DNA from: Pseudomonas sp. CCC3.1
GTDB lineage: Bacteria; Pseudomonadota; Gammaproteobacteria; Pseudomonadales; Pseudomonadaceae
NCBI RefSeq assembly: GCF_034347405.1
Contig: NZ_CP133778.1
Coordinates: 1,984,001-2,048,000, forward strand
Length of the DNA: 64,000 nt
Direction of reading: 5' to 3'
Positions 41,413-50,711 of this stretch are shown here, in pieces; position 1 is the first letter of the stretch, and the number at the start of each line of letters is the position of its first letter. Below the pieces are notes generated by a model. The model did no database searches and had not been told where the DNA came from. It was given only the letters and a program-made list of their open reading frames with translations. A program made the position numbers and the translations under genes.

Positions 41413-41634
41413 ATGGCAGCGTTATTTAAGATCAATAAACCTCTCATAGTGCTGGTGTCGTTGCTGGCGGCCGCGACTTCAGCGCTTGCTGATAAAGCGG
41501 ATCCCATTGGCGATTGGTGGCTTATTTACGGTGTTGGCACTGGGAAAAACAATACTGTGTTTGTCGCCGATCTTCCTTCCATGCTATACGGAGTATTACG
41601 AGAAAGTGGGTCATGGCTCGGACTGCAAACTTGA
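41413..41634 (+). CDS. Small secreted protein, possibly frameshifted
   Basis: The 73-residue product has a signal peptide (MAALFKINKPLIVLVSLLAA, cut near ALA). The mature part DKADPIGDWWLIYGVGTGKNNTVFVAD looks like a real beta-rich protein, but the end (MLYGVLRESGSWLGLQT) does not. The next frame from about 41597 reads YYEKVGHGSDCKLEATVNKAKK before a stop, which looks more protein-like. A frameshift may thus have cut a longer gene of about 75-80 residues. No family is recognised. A TAGGGAGG box precedes the ATG. Confidence 0.5.
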   Translation: MAALFKINKPLIVLVSLLAAATSALADKADPIGDWWLIYGVGTGKNNTVFVADLPSMLYGVLRESGSWLGLQT

Positions 41635-42170
41635 AGCGACGGTGAACAAGGCTAAAAAATAGTACTTTTCAGAGTTGAGGATGAGAAAGTGTTTCATGGG
41701 AAGTGCCTCAATATTCCTTATGTTCCTGGTTATATCCCTCCAGGTTTTTAACGCCGCATGAAGCAGAGCATAAAATACCAAAAACTTAGCAGCTAACTAT
41801 CTGAGAAGTGTTTGGCGTGCCGCACGCGTCGGCACATTAAAACTGCGTGGCAACGATGACACATGAATACGCACTGTAAATGGTGAGGTCTGCGTAAGTG
41901 TCTGCCGAAGTCACCTTGTGTAGCTCAGGCAGATACCCATTGATGTGACAAAGAATTGGTCAGTTTTACTTAGGTAAATTGTAAGCGCTCCATGAATCCC
42001 ACTTTTACAAAGTTGGTCGGGTTGCATCATGATTGCAGGCTCCTGAAAGAAATCGGGAGCACAGAATCACTCATCAGGTTTCGGCTGGAAAGTGAACTTT
42101 ATGGCGTGCTTACAAGCATCAATCAGATCGCTGTAGTGCAGGTTCGCTTGTTTGTTGGTTTTAATACAGC
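41635..42170. other. Spacer of about 540 bases with no gene found
   Basis: Neither strand shows a convincing gene. A short string near 41750 (AACGCCGCAT, then GCAGAGC) recalls the end of the MITE but is too degenerate to call. The rest is AT-rich and may hold the terminator of the nitrilase-type gene. Confidence 0.35.
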
Positions 42171-43295
42171 TTATGGGTCACAACGATTTTTATTTGGGGT
42201 GGCTGGGGCAGGGGGATCATTCTGGTTCACCTGGTAGGTATAAGTTTCTCCTGCCGGGTAGGGGACTGTGGTTTCGGTCAATACGTTATAAAGGTCAGGC
42301 CTGCGGTTGATGATGTAGCTTGTTTCGGGAGGTTGCGTACTTGGAAAGTCGCAGATAATACAATCGGCAATGAGCAAGGTGTCTTCATTGCGTACCGCTT
42401 GGACCAGCGCTGAACCATAGGGGTCGCAGATTATGCTGTTGCCGGTGTACTGCAATACCTGTGTCTGGACAATACCTTCAAGGCTATATTCCCAGTCAGC
42501 ACGGTTTCCATAACTGCAGAAATTTTGATTGTGAAGTGCGTTGGCGGGGATGCAGTGCAAAGCAATATCAGGGTAGGGTTCGGTTTGCCCTGGAAGCGTT
42601 GAGGCGGGTGCTGCTGTTGGCAATACAGTTAAAAGCGCACCGTTTAGCGCCAAGCAACGAGCGACTTCAGGAAATTCGGCGTCATAACAAATGGCAATTC
42701 CTACAGGAAATCCATTTATATCAAATGTTCGGTAAGGGTTTTGGAGTGGGTCGTAAACGGATTTCTGCATGTTATAGGTTGGGGTTCTAAACCAGCTATA
42801 TTCTGCAATGCCCCACAGGTGTGTTTTGAATTGGACACCAAGAAAAGTGCCAGTATGGTCAAATACCAGCGCGGCATCATATACACCGGGATTTCCTGTG
42901 GGGTCGACACCTTGATAGGGAAGTGGGCAAACAATCGCCATGTTGTATTTCAAGGCCAACGCTGAGATCGGACCTCCTGTTTCATGAAATTTATGCTCAA
43001 GCAGGTATTGGGCAGCGGCTGCGGCAATGTCGGCAGATTTCAGTTCATAGCCGGACAAAAATAGTTCAGGGAAACTGATGAGTTGAACGTCAAATTTAGC
43101 GGCTAATGTGCAAGCGGTATTCATGGTCTCTAAGTTGAATGTGATGGCTGCTTTAACGGAGCTTGCTGTAGCTACCTGGCTAGGGCCTTGCGCAATGGAG
43201 TAGCGGACTCCCTTGTTTTTTGCAGGAGGATTTAATTCGCGTAGATAAGTTTGAATCACTGGAGCATAGGGCTTGAGTTTTTTATTTTTTCGCAT
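42171..43295 (-). CDS. Carbon-nitrogen hydrolase (nitrilase superfamily)
   Basis: The 374-residue protein has the catalytic triad of the nitrilase superfamily: Glu in FPELFLSGYE, Lys in FKTHLWG and Cys in GIAICYDAEFPEVAR. An extended N-terminus (about 40 residues) and a proline-rich C-terminus (PPAPATPNKNRCDP) are unusual. The superfamily hydrolyses amides or nitriles, or transfers acyl groups; the substrate cannot be told. It lies 77 bases after the decarboxylase gene on the same strand and shares its AT-rich composition, so the two may act on the same compound (an amide giving an amino acid, then decarboxylation), an inference only. Confidence 0.9.
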   Translation of the reverse strand: MRKNKKLKPYAPVIQTYLRELNPPAKNKGVRYSIAQGPSQVATASSVKAAITFNLETMNTACTLAAKFDVQLISFPELFLSGYELKSADIAAAAAQYLLEHKFHETGGPISALALKYNMAIVCPLPYQGVDPTGNPGVYDAALVFDHTGTFLGVQFKTHLWGIAEYSWFRTPTYNMQKSVYDPLQNPYRTFDINGFPVGIAICYDAEFPEVARCLALNGALLTVLPTAAPASTLPGQTEPYPDIALHCIPANALHNQNFCSYGNRADWEYSLEGIVQTQVLQYTGNSIICDPYGSALVQAVRNEDTLLIADCIICDFPSTQPPETSYIINRRPDLYNVLTETTVPYPAGETYTYQVNQNDPPAPATPNKNRCDP

Positions 43296-43372
43296 GGAAA
43301 TATTCCAAGTGTCAGCGGTTGTCCGGCTGTGGTGATCGGCGGCGAGTAACTAAAAGAACTTGATAAGAGTGG

Positions 43373-45055
43373 CTAGCAACCGCGGTACCCTGCATAGGTG
43401 TAATGCTCTCTGTCTGCTTGCAAAAGTTGTTTTATGCCAGGGCTCTGCATGTCGACATGCTCGCCTCTGGCATCCAGTGTGCTGATTGCCTTGGCAATGT
43501 CACGGTATAAGATGCTCAGCTTGTCATAGGACAAGTCTTGGCGGATAACTACGCGCATGGCAAGGGGGCCGTCTGGGGTTTCGCTGCTGGTGTAAGGCAG
43601 GTGATAAGAGGGAAGTTTCCATCCGCGCTTTTCAAGTTCTTGAGATAGATCCGTTAATGTCCATGCTAACGGCGCCGCTCTTTTGTCGATCCACACCACG
43701 ATCGGGAACAAGTCGGTTTGGCTGATTGTCTGCAGGTGGTCTTGGGAGCCGTGACCAGTATTGATCGAATTGGCAAAATACTTGGCGTTCGACATGCAGT
43801 TGTCGATGACGTCTTGATAGCCTTTTTTTCCAAAACGAATCAAGTTGTAATAGGCCGCAATGACCATTGCACTGCCGCGAGAAAAGTTGACGGTAAAGTC
43901 TTTGAACGCGGCGCCCAAGTAGGTGACGTTATAGATCAGGGCTGGGTCCACAACCTGCTCATCTTTGAATACGAGTGTTCCGGCTCCAGGGTAAACCAGC
44001 CCGAACTTGTGATTGGATACGTTGATGGAACGAACCTGCGGCAGCCTGAAATCCCATAAGAGCGCTGGGCTTGAGAAAGGCAGGCAGAATCCACCACTGG
44101 CCGCATCAACGTGCATGGGAATATCGATGGCGTCTTGAGTACCTGCAAATGTGTTTAACTTCATACTCACCAGAACATCATTGATGGCTGCAACCGGATC
44201 GGCCGAACCTGTAAAGGTTGTGCCTACGACAGTTCCCACCACAAATACCAATTCTGCTGGGGTTTTTAACGCGAGGATGGCTTTATCCTCAATCGGATCA
44301 AAGTCGCAGGCCTCGATAATCATTTGTGCAAGGGCTTGGTGTTCCGGGTTTATGTTTGGAGGGTCGAGCAGGTTTGAAAGGGGAGTGTTTAGAAACGCAC
44401 GGACATCTTTTTCACTGAGCGTGTATTTGTTGTCTGCCAGATTAAATAGCAGTGCATCAGTGTTGTAATAAAGGCAGTATTTATTCCAGCAGGTATGGAT
44501 GTCACGTGCTGCAAGTAAAAAAGGCTTGTCTTTGCGGTAATACCCCTGTGGGTAGCCTTCGGGGGTTTTATTTTTCCTGGCTTGCCACAACTTTGTCCAT
44601 GCATAGCGGTGGGCAATCATGCCCAGCATCACCGCTTCTGAAGAACCAATAGTTGGAGTGCCAATGAATCCGTTGGGGGTCGTCGCGGGTGTGCCATGGT
44701 ACCAAGACTGAATCATGCGAGCGACGCGATCACCTATTTCAGCCGTTAATGGATACTCGGACTTGTCGATAAATACCTTTCCCAAGGTTTCATGGATGAT
44801 GGTGTCGATTTCTGGCTCCATATAGTCGGTTATATATGAGCCCAGATCGGCTGAGTTTCTGGCATCCATATCCAGTTCATCATTTATAAGACGTTGAGCG
44901 GCCTGTGGGCTCATGGGTAAATCAGGAAGGGTATCTGATGGTATAGCCACTGAAAATGCTTTCTGGCCATAGGTGGGTGTCAAATGATCATCTATAGTTG
45001 ATTGGAGAGAAGAGACTGTTTTGCCGTCAAGAGAAGATTTGATTTCTTTTTCCAT
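43373..45055 (-). CDS. PLP-dependent decarboxylase, glutamate-decarboxylase-like
   Basis: The 560-residue protein has the group II decarboxylase fold of the glutamate type: GTPTIGSSEAVMLG, HVDAASGGF and the PLP lysine in NVSNHKFGLVYPGAGTLVF. At 560 residues it is about 90 longer than E. coli GadB (466), with extra sequence at both ends. It would turn L-glutamate or a similar acid into the amine and CO2. No antiporter gadC is next to it, so a role in acid resistance is doubtful. AT-rich codon use suggests acquisition by transfer. Confidence 0.9.
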   Translation of the reverse strand: MEKEIKSSLDGKTVSSLQSTIDDHLTPTYGQKAFSVAIPSDTLPDLPMSPQAAQRLINDELDMDARNSADLGSYITDYMEPEIDTIIHETLGKVFIDKSEYPLTAEIGDRVARMIQSWYHGTPATTPNGFIGTPTIGSSEAVMLGMIAHRYAWTKLWQARKNKTPEGYPQGYYRKDKPFLLAARDIHTCWNKYCLYYNTDALLFNLADNKYTLSEKDVRAFLNTPLSNLLDPPNINPEHQALAQMIIEACDFDPIEDKAILALKTPAELVFVVGTVVGTTFTGSADPVAAINDVLVSMKLNTFAGTQDAIDIPMHVDAASGGFCLPFSSPALLWDFRLPQVRSINVSNHKFGLVYPGAGTLVFKDEQVVDPALIYNVTYLGAAFKDFTVNFSRGSAMVIAAYYNLIRFGKKGYQDVIDNCMSNAKYFANSINTGHGSQDHLQTISQTDLFPIVVWIDKRAAPLAWTLTDLSQELEKRGWKLPSYHLPYTSSETPDGPLAMRVVIRQDLSYDKLSILYRDIAKAISTLDARGEHVDMQSPGIKQLLQADREHYTYAGYRGC

Positions 45056-45331
45056 TTTCGTACTCCACCTATAAAAATCAAAGACTGATATCCGACGAGC
45101 GCTGCAAGCTGAGAAAAGTTGCTTGCTATATCAGTCGTGCTTGTTGATTTGTACAGTGTGGAGGAACTTAACTTCAGAAGTTTCCGGGCTCTCTGTGGCT
45201 TATCTCTTTACGTAAATAAGTTCTGCTCTTGATTGCGCACTATATATAAAAGAGTAATGATTGCCGACTGTTGGGGGCGTTAAACACGATACGGCCATAC
45301 CTCGAATCAACCCCATGGCGTGGAGTGATCC

Positions 45332-46249
45332 TCAACGCCGCGCCGATATCTGCTGCGGCGCCAAAAAAGCATCGTGGAAATAGTTACGAAACGCCTGCAT
45401 GGCGGGGCTGAACGCCCGTTCGCGGTGCCACGCCAGACCCACGCTCATGGGCGTCACCTTGTCGGTGACGGTGAGGGTTTCGATGCGTTTACCTTCCAGT
45501 GACCAGGGGCGGTGAACCAGATCCGACAGGATCGCCACGCCGCTGCCATTGGCAACCATGCTGCGCACCGCCTCGACGGAGCTGGTGCGCACCCGCACAT
45601 TGGGCTGTTGCTGTGCCTGCGCCCAGTAACGCATCGCGCTTTGTTCCGCTTCGTCAACGGTCAGCAGGATGTAGGGTTCCTTGGCCACGTCGGCCAGGCT
45701 GACCGCCGGGCGTTCGCACAGGGGGTGATGGCTGGGCAGCCACAAGCGGCGTTCGGAGTTGAACAGTGTCTCCGAGACGATAGCCGGGTGGGTGAGGTTG
45801 GCGATAAGGACTACGGCCATGTCGAATCGCCCATCCAGCAACCCCTGTTCGATGGCGGTTCGCTCTTGTTCGTGCACTTCGATGGTCACGTCCGGGTGCC
45901 AGTGTTCGAGCCGTTGCAAATGGTGCGGCAAGAAGTAGCCAATCACTGTGTAGCTGGCCGCCAGACGCAACACACCACTGGCGCGCATGTCAGGCAAGGG
46001 ACTGTTCAACGCGTCATCGACGCTACGCAAAATCACGTAGGCGCGGTTCAGAAAATGTCGGCCAGCATCGGTCAGGTTCATGCCCTGCACCGAGCGCTGG
46101 AACAGCAGGGTACCGACGGTGCTTTCCAGTTCCTTGATGGCCGTGGTCACCGCCGATTGGGAGATGTTCAAGTGAATCGCCGCTTGGGAAATTTGCCCTA
46201 TTTCAGCGGTGGCGACGAAATAGCGAACCTGGCGCAGGGTCAGTGACAT
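45332..46249 (-). CDS. LysR-family transcriptional regulator of the pxp operon
   Basis: The 305-residue protein has the LysR winged helix (LRQVRYFVATAEIGQISQAAIHLNISQSAVTTAIKELE) and an inducer-binding domain. ATG 46249 is chosen because GGAG lies 6 bases before it; a GTG two codons earlier is weaker. It is divergent from the pxpA-led operon with 125 bases between, the usual setting for a LysR activator. The inducer may be the lactam or amide that the operon uses. Confidence 0.92.
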   Translation of the reverse strand: MSLTLRQVRYFVATAEIGQISQAAIHLNISQSAVTTAIKELESTVGTLLFQRSVQGMNLTDAGRHFLNRAYVILRSVDDALNSPLPDMRASGVLRLAASYTVIGYFLPHHLQRLEHWHPDVTIEVHEQERTAIEQGLLDGRFDMAVVLIANLTHPAIVSETLFNSERRLWLPSHHPLCERPAVSLADVAKEPYILLTVDEAEQSAMRYWAQAQQQPNVRVRTSSVEAVRSMVANGSGVAILSDLVHRPWSLEGKRIETLTVTDKVTPMSVGLAWHRERAFSPAMQAFRNYFHDAFLAPQQISARR

Positions 46250-46374
46250 GAGCACTCCGGGCGAACAGCCATCTGTTTTTCAGAAGGCATCCTATCGATT
46301 AATAGAACTTTCCATGGGGTCAGTAGAAACCTAATTTAGCGTGCATGCGGTCACAAGCGCCAGGAGCAACTGCC

Positions 46375-47133
46375 ATGCAAACAGTGGATTTCAACTCGGA
46401 TATGGGCGAAGGCTTCGGCCCTTGGACCCTCGGCGACGGTGTAGACAATGCGCTCATGGAACTGATCAGTTCGGCCAATATTGCCACCGGCTTTCATGCG
46501 GGCGACCCCGGCACCATGCGCCGTACCGTCGAGCAGGCCAAGCTTCGGGGTGTGGCCATCGGCGCACACCCGGGCTTTCGCGATCTGGTCGGTTTCGGCC
46601 GCCGGCATATCCACGCATCGCCCCAGGAGATGGTCGACGACATCCTCTACCAACTGGGGGCCTTGCGTGAGCTGGCTCGCGTTCAGGGCGTGGTCCTGCA
46701 ACATCTCAAGCCCCATGGTGCGCTCTACATGCACTTGGCTCGGGACGAGGAGGCTGCCCGTTTGCTGGTGCAAAACCTGCAGCGCCTGGAGCCGGAGCTG
46801 TTGCTGTATTGCATGCCTGGCTCGGTGATCTGGCGGATCGCAATGGAGCTGGGCCAACCGGTTATCCGCGAATTTTATGCTGATCGCGACTACGACCTCA
46901 GCGGTTCGATTGTCTTTACCCGCGCTGTGCGCCCCTACGATCCGGCGCAGGTTGCCGCACGGGTGCTGCGTGCCTGCAGGGAGGGCGTGGTGCGCACAGT
47001 TGAAGGTGAGGATCTGGCGATCGAGTTCGACTCCATTTGCCTGCACAGCGATACGCCGGGGGCTCTGGCGTTGGGGCAAGCCATCAGCGGTGCACTCGAG
47101 GGGGCCGATATCAGGGTTCGTGCACCGCGCTGA
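46375..47133 (+). CDS. pxpA: LamB/YcsF family protein, 5-oxoprolinase subunit A-like
   Basis: The 252-residue protein starts MQTVDFNSDMGEGFGPW and has the family motifs ANIATGFHAGDP, GAHPGFRDLVGFGRR and VLQHLKPHGALY. In other bacteria PxpA works with PxpB and PxpC to open 5-oxoproline (pyroglutamate) at the cost of ATP. ATG 46375 has AGGAG 9 bases before it; the upstream ATG is an open frame only. It leads a six-gene operon. Confidence 0.92.
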   Translation: MQTVDFNSDMGEGFGPWTLGDGVDNALMELISSANIATGFHAGDPGTMRRTVEQAKLRGVAIGAHPGFRDLVGFGRRHIHASPQEMVDDILYQLGALRELARVQGVVLQHLKPHGALYMHLARDEEAARLLVQNLQRLEPELLLYCMPGSVIWRIAMELGQPVIREFYADRDYDLSGSIVFTRAVRPYDPAQVAARVLRACREGVVRTVEGEDLAIEFDSICLHSDTPGALALGQAISGALEGADIRVRAPR

Positions 47134-47189
47134 AGTCCACAGCTTTATTTTTTGCCTGCCTTTCTAAAACTATTACAAGAGAAACAGAC

Positions 47190-47435
47190 ATGGCCGAACA
47201 CACTGTAATCACCCAATTGCCCGGAACGTTCTACCGCAGGGCCTCGCCCGAATTGCCGAGCTTCGTCGAGGTGGGCGCACTGGTCAGTGCCGACACGGTG
47301 ATTGGCCTGATTGAAGTCATGAAGCAGTTTTGTGAGTTGACCGCTGGAACGGCCGGGCGCCTCAGCGCCTTTCTGGTGCAAGACGGTGATCCGGTTGAGT
47401 CGGGCCAGGTCATTGCCACTCTTGACGATGAGTGA
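47190..47435 (+). CDS. Biotin carboxyl carrier protein-like (AccB type)
   Basis: This 81-residue protein is a lone biotinyl domain, with the lysine in EVMKQF. The beginning MAEHTVITQLPGTFYRR and the second half (VQDGDPVESGQVIATLDDE) match the fold. Bacterial AccB is about 150 residues; this is the short form without the N-terminal extension. It should carry CO2 from the biotin carboxylase encoded 9 bases downstream. GAG lies 9 bases before the ATG at 47190. Confidence 0.88.
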   Translation: MAEHTVITQLPGTFYRRASPELPSFVEVGALVSADTVIGLIEVMKQFCELTAGTAGRLSAFLVQDGDPVESGQVIATLDDE

Positions 47436-47444
47436 GGCCAGATC

Positions 47445-48818
47445 ATGACTCAAGGCATTCGCAAATTACTGATCGCCAACCGTGGCGAAATTGCCGTGCG
47501 GATAATCCGCGCCGCCCACGCGCTGGGGATACCCACCGTTGCGGCGTGCAGTGAAGCCGACCGCGATTCCCTGGCGGCACGCTTGGCGAATGAAGTTCAT
47601 GTGCTGGGCCCGGCGCGGGCGGATAAAAGTTACCTGAGTATCGAGGCATTGATCGGTGCCTTGAAGGTCACAGGCGCCAATGCGGTTCATCCCGGTTATG
47701 GCTTTCTCTCGGAAAATGCCGATTTCGCTGAGGCGGTTGTCGCGGCAGGTGCGATTTTCGTTGGCCCCAGCCCCGAAACCATCCGGCGCATGGGCGATAA
47801 AGCCGAGGCCCGCCGTACTGCGCAAGCCGCTGGCGTGCCCGTAGTGCCGGGTTCGCCGGGTGAATTGGTCGACGTCGACTCGGCGCTTGAGGCCGCCGAG
47901 TTCGTTGGCTATCCCTTGTTGATCAAGGCTTCGGCCGGTGGTGGCGGGCGCGGGATTCGGTTAGCGCAAAACGCCCCGCAGTTGCGTGATGAGTTCCCTC
48001 GGGCCCAGCGCGAAGCTCAAGCTGCGTTTGGCAATGGCGGGGTGTATCTGGAGCGCTTTATCAGCAAGGCCCGGCATATTGAGGTGCAGGTGCTGGGTGA
48101 TGGTCAGCGTGCGGTGCATCTGTTTGAGCGCGAGTGCTCGCTGCAACGTCGTCGGCAGAAAATCTTCGAAGAGGCGCCATCTCCGGCCCTTGATCCGCAG
48201 CAACGCGAAACGCTGTGCACCAGCGCCGTGCGCTTGGCCGAGTCACTGGGATATACGGGGGCTGGGACTCTGGAGTACCTGTATGACGACACGACCGGCG
48301 AGTTTTTCTTTATCGAGATGAACACGCGCATTCAGGTCGAGCACCCGATCAGTGAGTTGGTTACCGGTATCGATCTGGTCCAGGCCATGTTGCGCATTGC
48401 CGGTGGCGAGCCTCTGGCGTTGAAGCAAAGCGATATCCAGCTCAAGGGTGCCGCGTTGCAAATGCGCCTGAATGCCGAAGACCCTGAGCGAGATTTTTTT
48501 CCTTGCCCAGGGCGGGTTGAGGAACTGATCTGGCCGCAAGGCGCGGGCATTCGTGTCGATACGCACCTGTATGCAGGCTACCGGGTGCCGCCTTACTACG
48601 ATTCGTTGCTGGCAAAACTCATCGTGCAGGGTGCCGATCGCGCTGAAGCCTTGGCCAGGGCGCTCAAGGCCGTGGAACAGACCACCCTGAGCGGTATGGC
48701 CAGCACCTTGCCTTTACATCGCGAACTGTTACAGCAGCCGTGGTTACATCGTGCCGATTTCAATACGGGGACATTGGAAACCTGGCTGGCCGAACGCCGT
48801 GGCGGGGGTAAGGCATGA
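47445..48818 (+). CDS. Biotin carboxylase (AccC type)
   Basis: The 457-residue enzyme has the ATP-grasp domain of biotin carboxylases: IANRGEIAVRIIRAA, the glycine loop KASAGGGGRGIR, the ligand residues in FIEMNTRIQVEHPISE, and the C-terminal domain. It uses ATP and bicarbonate to carboxylate the biotin of the carrier protein. Housekeeping AccC should be elsewhere; this copy is specialised, being locked between the carrier and the AHS1 gene. It overlaps the next start by 4 bases. Confidence 0.93.
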   Translation: MTQGIRKLLIANRGEIAVRIIRAAHALGIPTVAACSEADRDSLAARLANEVHVLGPARADKSYLSIEALIGALKVTGANAVHPGYGFLSENADFAEAVVAAGAIFVGPSPETIRRMGDKAEARRTAQAAGVPVVPGSPGELVDVDSALEAAEFVGYPLLIKASAGGGGRGIRLAQNAPQLRDEFPRAQREAQAAFGNGGVYLERFISKARHIEVQVLGDGQRAVHLFERECSLQRRRQKIFEEAPSPALDPQQRETLCTSAVRLAESLGYTGAGTLEYLYDDTTGEFFFIEMNTRIQVEHPISELVTGIDLVQAMLRIAGGEPLALKQSDIQLKGAALQMRLNAEDPERDFFPCPGRVEELIWPQGAGIRVDTHLYAGYRVPPYYDSLLAKLIVQGADRAEALARALKAVEQTTLSGMASTLPLHRELLQQPWLHRADFNTGTLETWLAERRGGGKA

Positions 48819-49687
48819 ACCATCCAATCCGTTATAGCTTCGGTGCCGACGAGCACCTGTTTGCCGAAGTCAGCGAGAGCATGTCCCTTGAAGCGTTTTT
48901 CAAAGGTATGGCAGTTACCCGCGCGGTCGAGCAACTGGCGCTCGATGGTGTACTGGATGTGTGTCTGGCCAACGCATCGTTCCAGATTCGTTTTGACCCG
49001 GATCGCATTGCCCCTGATGCCTTGCTGCAGGCCGTGCAAAATGCCGAGGCCGGAGCAGTTGCCGAGCGCACGTTGCACACGCGGATCATCGAAATTCCGG
49101 TGCTTTACAACGACCCCTGGACCCATGAAACCCTGATGCGTTTTCGTGATCGGCATCAGGATCCGACCGCCACAGATCTGCAATACGCTGCACGAATCAA
49201 CGGCCTGGCTGATGTCGATGCCTTTATCGCGGCCCACAGCGGTGCGCCGTGGTTTGTCTCGATGGTCGGTTTTGTCGCCGGTTTGCCGTTCATGTTCCAG
49301 ATGGTTGAGCGCGAGCGTCAATTGCAAGTGCCCAAGTACCTGCGGCCTCGCACGGACACGCCGAAATTGACCCTCGGCCATGGCGGCTGTTTTGGCTGTA
49401 TCTACTCGGTGCGTGGCGCCGGGGGGTATCAGATGTTTGGCGTCACGCCAGCCCCGATCTACGACCCTGAACAAAAGCTGGCGTACCTGAAGGACCACAT
49501 GGTGTTTTTCCGCCCGGGGGACATCGTGCAGTTCAGACCCATGGATCGCGAAGCCTATGACCAGGCGGTGGCCGAGGTGGCGGCAGGGCGTTTTGATCTG
49601 CGGATGCGGCCAGTGGAGTTTTCGCTGGATGAATTTCTGGCCGACCCGGTCGGTTATCCCAGGACGCTGCAGGAGGTATTGGCATGA
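48815..49687 (+). CDS. pxpB: Allophanate hydrolase subunit 1 (AHS1 / KipI / PxpB-like)
   Basis: The 290-residue protein begins YSFGADEHLFAEV and has GGCFGCIYSVRGAGGYQMFGVTPAPIYDP, the AHS1 form seen in urea carboxylase rather than the short KipI form (about 220-240 residues). It overlaps accC and pxpC by 4 bases on each side. With PxpC it makes the carboxyl-transfer part of urea-carboxylase-like enzymes, or the 5-oxoprolinase with PxpA. The extra length favours the urea-carboxylase relation. Confidence 0.9.
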   Translation: MNHPIRYSFGADEHLFAEVSESMSLEAFFKGMAVTRAVEQLALDGVLDVCLANASFQIRFDPDRIAPDALLQAVQNAEAGAVAERTLHTRIIEIPVLYNDPWTHETLMRFRDRHQDPTATDLQYAARINGLADVDAFIAAHSGAPWFVSMVGFVAGLPFMFQMVERERQLQVPKYLRPRTDTPKLTLGHGGCFGCIYSVRGAGGYQMFGVTPAPIYDPEQKLAYLKDHMVFFRPGDIVQFRPMDREAYDQAVAEVAAGRFDLRMRPVEFSLDEFLADPVGYPRTLQEVLA

Positions 49688-50682
49688 TCAAGGTACTCAA
49701 ACCCGGTCTCGCCACCTCGGTGCAGGACCTGGGCCGCGAAGGTTATTACCACTTGGGCATTCCGCCTTCCGGCGCGCTCGATCAATACGCCTTGAGCGCC
49801 GCCAATTGTCTGGTGGGTAACCCTCCTGGGGCGGCAGCGCTTGAATGCACGTTGTTGGGGCCGGAGCTGGAGTTTACGCAGGATGCGCTGGTGGCCGTGT
49901 GTGGCGCGAACATGACTGCCCGGCTCGATGGTGAGCTAATGCACGCCGACACGGCGTTCGCGGTGAGGGCCGGGCAAGTGCTGCGCTTTGATTTCCCCAC
50001 TGTAGGCGCTCGCACCTATGTGGCTGTGGCTGGCGGTATTGATGTGCCAGTGGTGCTTGGCAGCCGTTCGACCTATGCCCTCGGCGCACTGGGCGGGTTT
50101 GCGGGTCGGCGCTTGCTCGCGGGCGACCAATTGCCGGTGGGCACGGCCAGCGGCAACAGCTGTGCCGGGGCCAGCCTGCCCATGGCGTTGCGCCAATCCT
50201 TGGGCGGCGAAATCACCCTGCGCGTGGTGCCGGGTTTGTATTACCACCGCTTGAGCGAAGCGGCGGCGCAGCGTTTTTTCGCCGAACCCTGGACGGTCGG
50301 CTCGGAGGCCGACCGCATCGGCTATCGCTTCAAGGGCGCCGGTGCGCTGAGCTTTGTGCCGCGTGAGCAACCGTTCGGCGCCGGTTCCGATCCATCAAAC
50401 ATCGTCGACAGTTGCTACCCGATCGGTTCGATTCAGGTTCCTGCCGGGCTCGAACCCATCGTGTTGCACCGCGACGCCGTATCTGGCGGCGGCTACGCGA
50501 TGATCGGCACAGTGATCAGCGCCGACCTCGACTTGATCGGCCAGATGCAACCCAACCAGAAAGCCCGCTTTGTGGCGGTGACCCTCGAAGAAGCGCTGCA
50601 AGCGCGGCGTTCCTATAAGAAGAAGCTCAGTTGTCTGAGCAGGCTGTTCCCTTGTGGCGTGGAGGAGGTTGCTCGCGCCTGA
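49684..50682 (+). CDS. pxpC: Allophanate hydrolase subunit 2 (AHS2 / KipA / PxpC-like)
   Basis: The 332-residue protein has the AHS2 signature LKPGLATSVQDLGREGYYHLGIPPSGALDQYALSAAN and VAVCGANMTARLDG. It completes the AHS1-AHS2 pair. In urea carboxylase these two domains form the carboxyltransferase; in PxpABC they help 5-oxoproline opening. Its C-terminus (KKKLSCLSRLFPCGVEEVARA) is somewhat longer than normal. The transporter gene starts 29 bases later. Confidence 0.92.
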   Translation: MIKVLKPGLATSVQDLGREGYYHLGIPPSGALDQYALSAANCLVGNPPGAAALECTLLGPELEFTQDALVAVCGANMTARLDGELMHADTAFAVRAGQVLRFDFPTVGARTYVAVAGGIDVPVVLGSRSTYALGALGGFAGRRLLAGDQLPVGTASGNSCAGASLPMALRQSLGGEITLRVVPGLYYHRLSEAAAQRFFAEPWTVGSEADRIGYRFKGAGALSFVPREQPFGAGSDPSNIVDSCYPIGSIQVPAGLEPIVLHRDAVSGGGYAMIGTVISADLDLIGQMQPNQKARFVAVTLEEALQARRSYKKKLSCLSRLFPCGVEEVARA

Positions 50683-50711
50683 ACCCTTGATCCGTTTTGG
50701 AGTTCACCCCT

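Noticed and set aside
41740..41790. Possible third, degenerate MITE end
   Set aside because: Only short strings (AACGCCGCAT, GCAGAGC) match, without inverted partner or target duplication.
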